This document shows positions 6,176 through 11,803 of a stretch of 11,803 nt of DNA, one piece after another. The DNA comes from Prolixibacteraceae bacterium (GTDB lineage: Bacteria; Bacteroidota; Bacteroidia; Bacteroidales; Prolixibacteraceae): positions 1,246 through 13,048 of the forward strand of contig DPCJ01000133.1 in assembly GCA_003516705.1 (NCBI GenBank), read 5' to 3'. Each line of letters starts with the position of its first letter. Positions within the stretch are counted from its first letter, which is position 1. Both the position numbers and the translations under genes were made by a program. The notes under the pieces were generated by a model that searched no databases, was not told the origin of the DNA, and was given only the letters and a program-made list of their open reading frames with translations.

Positions 6176-6183
6176 CAAAACTA
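6176..6183 (-). promoter_or_regulatory. possible trxA -7 element overlapping the dnaE stop
   Basis: TAGTTTTG on the minus strand (6183-6176) fits TAnnTTTG exactly, and its TAG is also the dnaE stop codon. No TTTG -33 lies at a normal distance upstream, since that sequence is dnaE coding. The nearest one, at 6220-6217, is 33 nt away. Confidence 0.25.
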
Positions 6184-9100
6184 ATTAATTCTGAACGACA
6201 TATTAAGTTCGTTTTTCAAAAATTTCAACATTTCGTCGGTCAATTCAATTCTCGCAGTGCGCGAGAACATTTGGATGTTCATGTTACTTTCCGGATCGTA
6301 AATATTGAATTTCAACAATACTTTTCCCTTATTGTTCAAGGCAATTTTCTCAAGTTGCTCAATCATTCCGGTTGTTACCTGCAATACAGGCATGTTAAGT
6401 GTAATGCTTTTCACATAGTTTTTTCTTACTTCCGAAAGTAGTTCGATGTTCGCGATTCTGAATTCCATCTGTTCGCCTCTGTAGCTTTTTTGAACGTTTC
6501 CTTTAACCATGATAAACAGACCGGTTTTGCAGAACCTTGAAAAATTCACATAGTCCTGGCCAAAAAACATGAACTCTTTTGAGTCGGTATAATCGGTTAG
6601 CGTCAACGAACTGAAAGGTTTCCCGGTTTTGCCAATTCCTTCGCGGGCGGCGGTTACCATGCCACCAAAAGTAAGGTCTTTGTTTTTCAATTTATCGATG
6701 TCGTTATTCAGGTCTTTCAGAAAGACATCGCGCGAGCAGAAACTTTCGAGTTCAAGCCTGTAATCGTCGAGCGGATGGGCTGTGAGGTAAATCCCGATAA
6801 GACTTTTTTCTTTTTCGAGCAGCACCAGTTTTGGCCACTCTTCAACCTGCGGAATGTCGGGTTTTTTAATGGCCTGACTTTTTGCCAAAGCTCCAAACAG
6901 ACTTTGCTGAGCGCTTTGCGAATCTAATTGAACGCGGTTTCCATATTTAATCAGTTTTTCGATAAACGAGGTGGAGTCGTTGGCATCGTCGCCCGAAAAA
7001 AGGCTGCTGCGTTTAATTCCGTCAAGGTTATCAAAGGCACCCGCAATGGCAAGCGCTTCAAGGTTTTTTTTGTTTACAGTCTGCAGGTTTACATTTTCCA
7101 CAAATTCGAAAATGGTTTTAAACTCGCCATGTTTTTTACGGGCTGTAATAATATCCTGTGCGGCTCCGGCACCAACACCTTTTATGGCTCCCATCCCGAA
7201 ACGGATGTTGCCGTTTTTATTAGCTGTGAATTTGATAAAACTTTCATTCACATCAGGTCCTAAAACATTCAGATTCATGCGCTGGCACTCGGTCATCAGT
7301 TTTGTGATATCGGTGATGTTGCTCAGGTTCCGGCTTAAGTTTGCAGCCATAAATTCGCCAGGATAGTGCGCTTTCAGGAAGCCGGTTTGGTAAGCAATGT
7401 ACGCGTAACAAACCGAATGCGATTTATTAAAGGCGTATGAAGCAAAAGCTTCCCAGTCTTTCCATATTTTATCGATGAGGTCGTCAGCTTTTTTACCTTT
7501 TAGGTTACATTCGTCAACAAACCGGAAGTTGGCTTTACATCCTTCGTGAAACTTTACTTTCAGTTTGTTCATCACTTCAATTTGCTTTTTTCCCATTGCT
7601 TTCCGGAGGTTGTCTGAATCACCACGGGTAAAATTGGCCAACAGGCGCGAAAGTAACATTACCTGTTCCTGATAAACCGTAATTCCGTAGGTTTCGCTCA
7701 GGTGTTCTTCCATCATCGGCAGGTCGTAGTCCACTTTCAGCCGGCCATGTTTACGACCAATAAAATCGGGGATGTACTGCATTGGACCCGGACGATAAAG
7801 CGCATTCATAGCGACAAGGTCCTCAAACCGATTGGGTTTCAGGTCGCGCAGGTGTTTTTTCATGCCATCCGATTCAAACTGAAAAATGGCGGTAGTTTCG
7901 CCGTGGCTGAAAAGCTCAAAAGTTTTTGGGTCGTCGAGTGGAATTTTGTCGATATCGATTTCAATACCTTTTGAAAGTTTGATGTTTTCGAGGGCTTCTT
8001 TTATTATCGATAAGGTTTTCAACCCGAGGAAGTCCATTTTCAATAGCCCGATTTCTTCAACAAACCGTCCGTCGTATTGGGTTGTGAGGAGTTTTTCCTC
8101 GTCCTTGGTTGGCATCAGCGGGATGTGTTCGTCTAACGGGTCGCGGCTGATGAGTATTCCGCAGGCGTGAACACCCGACTGCCGCACCGAACCTTCCAAA
8201 GTCTCGGCAAACTTAAGTGTTTTGGCAATCAGTGGGTTATTCGACTTTGTTTCCTGTTTTAGCTCCGGGCTTTCTTTAAACGCGGTTTCGAATGTCATTT
8301 TAGGTGTATCGGGAACAAGTTTGGCTAATCTGTCGGCTTCAGGCAGTGGCAGTTTTAATACGCGTGCCACATCGCGAATGGCCAGTTTTGTTGCCATTGT
8401 TCCGAATGTGCAAATGTGGGCTACTTTGTCGCTGCCATATTTGTTGGTAACGTAATCGAGAACCAACTGGCGGCCGTCGTCATCAAAATCGATGTCCACA
8501 TCGGGGAGCGAAATACGGTCGGGGTTCAGAAATCTTTCGAAAAGCAGATTGTACCTGATTGGGTCGATGTTGGTAATACCCGTGCAATAAGCAACAGCTG
8601 AACCTGCCGCCGAACCACGACCTGGACCCACAATCACTCCCATTTCGCGGGCTTTGTTGATGAAATCCTGGGTAATCAGGAAATAACCGGGATACCCCAT
8701 TTTTTTTATTACATCGAGTTCGAAATCAAGCCTTGCTGCAACATCTTCGGGAACCGGATTGCCATATCTTCGTTTTGCACCCACAAAAGTGAGGTGCTTT
8801 AAATAATCAGATTCATATGCAACACGCAATACATTTTTGTATCCACCAAGCCGCTGGTAAGCATCGTCACCAAATTCCCCCAACAAATCAGCATCTGAAA
8901 ACCTTTTTTGATAATCTTCTTCGGTTCCAAAATCTTCAGGGATTGGGAAAATGGGCATAATTGGGGCCGAATTCAACTCAAAATCTTCAATTTTTTCTAC
9001 AATTTCAGCGGTGTTTCGCAACGCTTCAGGAATATCCGAAAACAATTCGTTCATTTCCTGTTGAGTTTTAAACCACTCCTGTTTGGTATAACGCATTCTC

Positions 9101-9828
9101 GTGGGGTCGTCAACATCTTTGCCAGTGTTGAGGCAAATCAACAGGTCGTGGGCATCGGCATCTTCGGCATTGGTGAAGTGTACATCGTTTGTGGCTATAA
9201 TTTTAATTCCCAGTTTTTTGGCTATTGGCACAATCAGCTTGTTTACCTGAACCTGTTTGTCGTAAACCTCTTCGCGCTGCTGCGCCAGTTCCGACGGGTG
9301 ACGCATCATTTCAAGATAATAGTCAGAACCGAAAACCCGTTTGTACCAAAGTATAGCATCTTCAGCATCCTTTATGTGGTTGTTCATCAGCAATGAAGGG
9401 ATTTCCCCGCCCAGACAGGAGGAGGAAGCAATCAACCCTTCACTGTATTTTTCGAGCAAGGTTTTGTCTATTCGTGGTTTGTAGTAGAATCCTGTATTAT
9501 TGGCAATTGAAATTAATTTAACAAGGTTTTTGTATCCGGTTTTGTTTTTAGCCAACAAAATAAGGTGATAGCCAGAGCGGTCAACTTTATCTTTTTTATC
9601 GTGAATTGTTCGTTCGGCCACATAGGTTTCGCAGCCTAAAATGGGTTTAATTCCGGCTTTTTTGCAGGCAGCGTGAAACTCTTTGATACCGAACATGGTT
9701 CCATGGTCGGTAAGGGCAAGCGCACCCATCCCGTCTTTTTTTGCTTTATTCACCAGTGCCGAAACGCTGGCAGCGCCATCGAGTATTGAATATTGAGAGT
9801 GTACATGCAAGTGAGTAAACGGAACCAT
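6181..9828 (-). CDS. dnaE: DNA polymerase III alpha subunit
   Basis: This encodes 1215 residues, full length for a DnaE1-type replicative polymerase. Order: PHP domain (1 to about 280) from VPFTHLHVHSQYSILDGA; palm with GPGRGSAAGS (401-410) and the catalytic Asp pair PDVDIDF (D445, D447) plus MDFLG (D599); fingers including RRYGNP upstream and NALYRPGPMQYI (675-686) and AFNKSHSVCYAY (799-810); helix-hairpin-helix KGVGAG (883-888); an internal beta-clamp-binding pentapeptide QQSLF (974-978); OB fold (about 1050-1130, LTFGGMVTAAREGIGKTGKPF); and a short C-terminal domain. All nine PHP metal-ligand positions appear intact: H8, H10, D41, H42, E67, H88, C138, D215 and H217. ATG 9828 gives the canonical start; a one-mismatch -7 box TAATTTTA lies at 9862-9855. 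A terminator (9921-9948) insulates the gene from the upstream HIT gene. It likely heads a dnaE-trxA unit. Confidence 0.98.
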   Translation of the reverse strand: MVPFTHLHVHSQYSILDGAASVSALVNKAKKDGMGALALTDHGTMFGIKEFHAACKKAGIKPILGCETYVAERTIHDKKDKVDRSGYHLILLAKNKTGYKNLVKLISIANNTGFYYKPRIDKTLLEKYSEGLIASSSCLGGEIPSLLMNNHIKDAEDAILWYKRVFGSDYYLEMMRHPSELAQQREEVYDKQVQVNKLIVPIAKKLGIKIIATNDVHFTNAEDADAHDLLICLNTGKDVDDPTRMRYTKQEWFKTQQEMNELFSDIPEALRNTAEIVEKIEDFELNSAPIMPIFPIPEDFGTEEDYQKRFSDADLLGEFGDDAYQRLGGYKNVLRVAYESDYLKHLTFVGAKRRYGNPVPEDVAARLDFELDVIKKMGYPGYFLITQDFINKAREMGVIVGPGRGSAAGSAVAYCTGITNIDPIRYNLLFERFLNPDRISLPDVDIDFDDDGRQLVLDYVTNKYGSDKVAHICTFGTMATKLAIRDVARVLKLPLPEADRLAKLVPDTPKMTFETAFKESPELKQETKSNNPLIAKTLKFAETLEGSVRQSGVHACGILISRDPLDEHIPLMPTKDEEKLLTTQYDGRFVEEIGLLKMDFLGLKTLSIIKEALENIKLSKGIEIDIDKIPLDDPKTFELFSHGETTAIFQFESDGMKKHLRDLKPNRFEDLVAMNALYRPGPMQYIPDFIGRKHGRLKVDYDLPMMEEHLSETYGITVYQEQVMLLSRLLANFTRGDSDNLRKAMGKKQIEVMNKLKVKFHEGCKANFRFVDECNLKGKKADDLIDKIWKDWEAFASYAFNKSHSVCYAYIAYQTGFLKAHYPGEFMAANLSRNLSNITDITKLMTECQRMNLNVLGPDVNESFIKFTANKNGNIRFGMGAIKGVGAGAAQDIITARKKHGEFKTIFEFVENVNLQTVNKKNLEALAIAGAFDNLDGIKRSSLFSGDDANDSTSFIEKLIKYGNRVQLDSQSAQQSLFGALAKSQAIKKPDIPQVEEWPKLVLLEKEKSLIGIYLTAHPLDDYRLELESFCSRDVFLKDLNNDIDKLKNKDLTFGGMVTAAREGIGKTGKPFSSLTLTDYTDSKEFMFFGQDYVNFSRFCKTGLFIMVKGNVQKSYRGEQMEFRIANIELLSEVRKNYVKSITLNMPVLQVTTGMIEQLEKIALNNKGKVLLKFNIYDPESNMNIQMFSRTARIELTDEMLKFLKNELNMSFRIN

Positions 9829-9920
9829 GATAATGCTTTTTGAAATTCGAGTTATAAAATTACGGTTTTTACAAGGAGCTTTGGGCGATGTTGATAAAAT
9901 ATGGAGAATTAGATATTAAC

Positions 9921-9948
9921 AAAAAAGCCCGGTGAAAACCAGGCTTTT
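9921..9948 (-). terminator. intrinsic terminator of greA-HIT, overlapping the HIT stop codon
   Basis: The stem is AAAAGCC (9923-9929) with GGCTTTT (9942-9948), then one C/A mismatch, then GGT (9931-9933) with ACC (9938-9940), closing a 4-nt loop (9934-9937). On the minus strand the stem is followed by a T-run of six (9926-9921). The stem includes part of the HIT TAA (9949-9947). The opposite strand has a shorter T-run and reads towards HIT coding sequence, so it is mainly a minus-strand terminator. Confidence 0.85.
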
Positions 9949-10342
9949 AATCAATATTTGCTGCTATAAGTTTTGCAATTTCATGAAATTCTTCGGGGGA
10001 AAATTTCTGCTTCTTCGAAAAATTAAGCAAATCGGCTTCGGTTTGCATGGGCACAAGATGAATGTGGGCATGTGGAACTTCGAGCCCTAAAACCATAACA
10101 CCCACTTTCTGGCATGGAATGGCTTTCTGAATTCCTTTGGCCACTTTTTTTGCAAACAGTTGCAAGCCAGAGTACAACTCATCATCAAGGTCGAAAAGAT
10201 AATCGACCTCTTTTTTTGGAATAACAAGCGTGTGACCTTTTGCCACCGGGAAAATATCGAGAAACGCAAAGTAGTGCTCATCCTCAGCTACTTTGTAGGC
10301 CGGAATTTCGCCATTTACTATTTTCGAAAAAATGCTCGCCAT
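9947..10342 (-). CDS. HIT-family nucleotide hydrolase (HinT-like)
   Basis: This encodes 131 residues. Family role: hydrolysis or transfer of nucleotide phosphoramidates and related AMP derivatives, acting as a cytoplasmic dimer. The opening SIFSKIVNGEIPAYKVAEDEHYFAFLD is the typical HinT start, followed by FPVAKGHTLVIPKKEV (31-46) and the histidine triad HAHIHLVPM (91-99; H91, H93, H95, the middle His acting as nucleophile in the family). The length matches the family, with about 10 extra residues at the C-terminus (EEFHEIAKLIAANI). Start choice: ATG 10342 lies 5 bp after the greA stop, and the N-terminus agrees with the family. It is translationally close-coupled to greA, with no Shine-Dalgarno of its own, so it is probably co-expressed with it. 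No regulation is visible apart from the shared leader and the terminator at its stop codon. Confidence 0.95.
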   Translation of the reverse strand: MASIFSKIVNGEIPAYKVAEDEHYFAFLDIFPVAKGHTLVIPKKEVDYLFDLDDELYSGLQLFAKKVAKGIQKAIPCQKVGVMVLGLEVPHAHIHLVPMQTEADLLNFSKKQKFSPEEFHEIAKLIAANID

Positions 10343-10347
10343 TTAAG

Positions 10348-10818
10348 TTATAATGAAATTTCCACAATCTCGAATGGTATAATTCCCGAAGGAACCTTTA
10401 TATCAACCACATCGCCCACTTTTTTGCCCATCAAACCTTTGGCAATGGGTGTGTTAACCGAAATTTTTCCTTGTTTCAGGTCGGCTTCGCTTTCCGGGAC
10501 CAGAGTGTATTTCATGGTGGCGTTGTTCTTCTGATTTTTGATTGTCACCACATTTAAAATCTGCACTTTCGAAGTTTTAATCTTCGATTCGTCGAGAATA
10601 CGGGCATTGGCAATTTTACCCTGAAGTTCAGCGATTTTCGCTTCAAGCATACCCTGCGCATCTTTTGCAGAGTCGTACTCGGCGTTTTCAGAAATATCGC
10701 CTTTTTCAATGGCTTCGCCAATCAACCGCGAAATCGCAGGCCGTTCAACGTTTATTAATTGGTCTAACTCTTTTTTAAGTTTTATGAGCCCGTCTTTTGT
10801 TAAATATACCTGGGACAT
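10348..10818 (-). CDS. greA: transcription elongation factor GreA
   Basis: This encodes 156 residues, close to the E. coli size (158). GreA enters the secondary channel of RNA polymerase and stimulates cleavage of backtracked RNA. The N-terminal coiled coil spans about 8-75, LTKDGLIKLKKELDQL to the second helix EAKIAELQGKIANARI. The tip loop GDISENAEYDSAK carries the two key acidic residues D41 and E44, at the same positions as in E. coli GreA. The C-terminal FKBP-like domain (about 80-156) includes VPESEADLKQGKIS, TPIAKGLMGKKVGDVVDIKVPSG and EIVEI. It is first in a two-gene unit with the HIT gene (gap 5 bp). ATG 10818 has AAGGAGGA six bases upstream, uncommon in Bacteroidota. The leader carries a hairpin and T9 run that could attenuate transcription (see separate entries). 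Confidence 0.97.
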   Translation of the reverse strand: MSQVYLTKDGLIKLKKELDQLINVERPAISRLIGEAIEKGDISENAEYDSAKDAQGMLEAKIAELQGKIANARILDESKIKTSKVQILNVVTIKNQKNNATMKYTLVPESEADLKQGKISVNTPIAKGLMGKKVGDVVDIKVPSGIIPFEIVEISL

Positions 10819-10824
10819 GTTTAA

Positions 10825-10832
10825 TCCTCCTT
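10825..10832 (-). promoter_or_regulatory. strong Shine-Dalgarno of greA
   Basis: AAGGAGGA on the minus strand (10832-10825) ends 6 nt before the ATG, an extensive match to the anti-Shine-Dalgarno. Other starts in the window have none. In Bacteroidota the anti-Shine-Dalgarno is largely sequestered, so such a site is noteworthy. Confidence 0.7.
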
Positions 10833-10849
10833 GTTTACTGTTACCTTAT

Positions 10850-10889
10850 AAAAAAAAACAGAAAGAACTCCGGAAAAACCGGAACTCTT
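10850..10889 (-). terminator. putative attenuator hairpin with T9 run in the greA leader
   Basis: The stem is TCCGG (10869-10873) / CCGGA (10879-10883) with a 5-nt loop, then a 2x2 internal loop, then a 4-bp outer stem (10863-10866 with 10886-10889). On the minus strand it is followed after 4 nt by nine T (10858-10850). The transcript predicted from TAATTTTG (10904-10897) would start near 10890-10892, so the hairpin would sit almost at the 5' end. It may be an attenuator, or simply a 5' stabilising hairpin. It is weaker than the terminator at 9921. Confidence 0.4.
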
Positions 10890-10896
10890 CCCTCGG

Positions 10897-10929
10897 CAAA
10901 ATTAAAAAATTCTTTTACTAAATATGCAA
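10897..10929 (-). promoter_or_regulatory. candidate greA promoter
   Basis: TAATTTTG on the minus strand (10904-10897) fits the -7 consensus exactly. TTGC at 10929-10926 gives a weak -33 with a 21-nt spacer. The region just upstream also carries an 11-bp palindrome ACAAT-a-ATTGT (10934-10944) and an inverted repeat TCTAAA-N7-TTTAGA (10945-10963), which may serve as the 3' end of the preceding gene or as operators. Confidence 0.45.
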
Positions 10930-10968
10930 TGTTACAATAATTGTTCTAAATGAATGGTTTAGATGCTG

Positions 10969-11358
10969 TTAAAAATATTTTCGGTTCAAAATTTCATTGT
11001 AAATCACAGCGTCGCGAAGCGAAAAATTGCCCTTGAAAACCGATTCTTTTTTGGGAGTAACAGCAGGTTTTGCAGTGGCAGTTTCAATTATTTTTCCACC
11101 TTCGTTTTTTGGGTTGAAAGTGTAATTCTGCTCGTTTACCGCAGGTCCCGGTTCTTTTACGAAAACTTCTTTTGTTCCATGCGGGTCTTCAGCAAGATGG
11201 CTTAACACGGGGTCGTCTTTAAACAAATTCCAGATGTCTTCCGGAGAGTTTAAATTTCCGGCAATATCACCGGAGGTCTGCTTTTTCTTCTTTAGCTGGC
11301 CCAGTGCACCTGCTCCGGCAATGATTAATGTTAATATGACAACTAAAAGGTCATCCAT
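10969..11358 (-). CDS. small single-pass membrane protein, unknown function
   Basis: This encodes 129 residues. Residues 3-21 (DLLVVILTLIIAGAGALG) are a single membrane anchor, followed at once by LKKKK, so the rest should be cytoplasmic by the positive-inside rule. Residues 27-110 are polar, Pro/Lys/Glu-rich and probably unstructured, with a short DIWNLFKDDP segment (41-50). The C-terminal NFSLRDAVIYNEILNRKYF (111-129) looks like the conserved part; I have the impression that this ending recurs in small Bacteroidota membrane proteins, but no function is known to me. It does not look like a holin or toxin. It shares the strand of greA, 150 bp away, and greA has its own candidate promoter. Its start region faces a divergent gene, with starts 65 bp apart, so shared control is possible. 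ATG 11358 is directly before the anchor. Confidence 0.7.
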   Translation of the reverse strand: MDDLLVVILTLIIAGAGALGQLKKKKQTSGDIAGNLNSPEDIWNLFKDDPVLSHLAEDPHGTKEVFVKEPGPAVNEQNYTFNPKNEGGKIIETATAKPAVTPKKESVFKGNFSLRDAVIYNEILNRKYF

Positions 11359-11369
11359 TATAATTACTA

Positions 11370-11398
11370 TTTAATGAGCAATAAAAATTCTACTTTTG
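11370..11398 (+). promoter_or_regulatory. candidate promoter of the Rieske-like gene
   Basis: TACTTTTG (11391-11398) fits the -7 consensus exactly. TTTA at 11370-11373 gives a near-consensus -33 with a 17-nt spacer. The transcript should start near 11404, about 20 nt before the ATG at 11424. It lies in the divergent region with the minus-strand membrane protein gene. Confidence 0.5.
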
Positions 11399-11423
11399 TG
11401 CTTCTGGTAAAAATAAGAAAAAT

Positions 11424-11803
11424 ATGAAGTTGGTTGGTGGTACAGTGAGATTTTTGTTTTTTTTATTCATGCTTTTGTCGGCGCACTCGTGCGACCAGTT
11501 GCAGGAGTCGGAGGTGCCAAACATACCTTTTTCATTTAATATCAATCTCGTAATCGATAATGAACTTACCATTCCCGGCAATTCGAAATATTATCCCTTC
11601 GGAGGATACGGCGGTGTGATAGTGTATTGCGAAACCAGTGATACTTATTACGCCTTCGATGCAACCTGCACGCATGAATTATCCACAACCTGCAAAGTAG
11701 TTAATACAGGCGTTTTGGGCGAGTGTAAATGTTGTAAATCGAAATTTATACTTCAGGGAGGAGGTTATCCGGCAGAAGGACTGGCCGAAGCTCCGCTCCG
11801 CCA
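11424..11803 (+). CDS. Rieske-like protein with altered ligand motif, 5' part
   Basis: Only 126 residues are visible before the window end; no stop is reached. Residues 1-22 look like a signal peptide (MKLVGGTVRF then LFFLFMLLSAHS), ending at C23. This may be a lipoprotein signal, but AHSC is not a canonical lipobox. The mature part has IPFSFNINLVIDNELTIPG, YYPFGGYGGVIVYCE, then YAFDATCTHE (77-85) as the first Rieske-like box (C82-T-H84). The second box is ECKCCKSKFILQGGGYPAEGL (C101, C103, C104), where a Rieske protein has CPCHGSxF: His is replaced by Cys. GYPAEGLAEAPLR matches the usual end of the Rieske cluster-binding fold. C90 lies between the boxes. This could be a Rieske-like Fe-S carrier or a variant that binds zinc or has lost its cluster. 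ATG 11424 is supported by the promoter 26 bp upstream; M16 is the alternative. Confidence 0.7.
   Translation, partial: MKLVGGTVRFLFFLFMLLSAHSCDQLQESEVPNIPFSFNINLVIDNELTIPGNSKYYPFGGYGGVIVYCETSDTYYAFDATCTHELSTTCKVVNTGVLGECKCCKSKFILQGGGYPAEGLAEAPLR

Noticed and set aside
5794..6441. 215-codon plus-strand frame
   Set aside because: It is the antisense of trxA and the dnaE end; both have unmistakable motifs. It starts inside the palindromic repeat.
1..11803. CRISPR array, tRNA, rRNA, transposase, toxin-antitoxin or phage genes
   Set aside because: No regular repeat-spacer pattern, cloverleaf, or protein with such motifs was seen; the two 22-bp-period repeats lack spacers.

Overview
The window comes from a member of the Bacteroidota, most likely a Bacteroidales/Marinilabiliales-type genome. 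The reasons are moderate GC, promoters that fit the Bacteroidetes consensus (-7 TAnnTTTG, -33 TTTG), almost no Shine-Dalgarno sites, and a typical core gene set: DnaE with an intact PHP domain, a membrane-anchored XRE regulator, a PD40 propeller protein and a CHAT-sized palindromic repeat beginning CTGTCATTTCGA. Most of the window is ordinary chromosomal housekeeping. I see no phage, plasmid, CRISPR array, transposase, tRNA or rRNA.

Layout. 1-900 (+): 3' part of a PD40/TolB-type beta-propeller protein. 901-1366: gene-free, with a 22-bp-period array of imperfect palindromes and then about 290 bp with three successive hairpins that looks like an interspersed repeat. 1367-1780 (+): small secreted lipocalin-like protein, followed by a short, decayed relative of the hairpin repeat. 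1927-2706 (-): XRE regulator with six predicted membrane segments. 2878-4416 (-): comM/YifB AAA+ helicase. 4417-4773: AT-rich gap with a 12-bp palindrome and two 20-bp direct repeats. 4774-5727 (-): DUF58 protein whose ATG lies inside the edge of a palindromic repeat (5721-5800). 5817-6134 (-): thioredoxin. 6181-9828 (-): DNA polymerase III alpha subunit. 9921-9948: strong intrinsic terminator. 9947-10342 and 10348-10818 (-): HIT hydrolase and GreA, one operon, with a structured leader and an unusually strong Shine-Dalgarno. 10969-11358 (-): small single-span membrane protein. 11424-11803 (+): start of a divergently transcribed Rieske-like protein, cut by the window end.

How the genes work together. 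dnaE-trxA and greA-HIT are two compact minus-strand units covering replication, redox housekeeping and transcript-cleavage/nucleotide hydrolysis. DUF58 lies downstream of trxA beyond a hairpin that probably ends the dnaE-trxA transcript. comM and the XRE regulator lie further downstream on the same strand, with the regulator probably having its own promoter. The non-coding features are the most unusual part: a candidate attenuator in the greA leader, a repeat that has become the start of a gene, and two distinct repeat types with a 22-bp period. The partial Rieske-like protein has Cys where a Rieske His ligand is expected. I found no convincing new multi-gene system.
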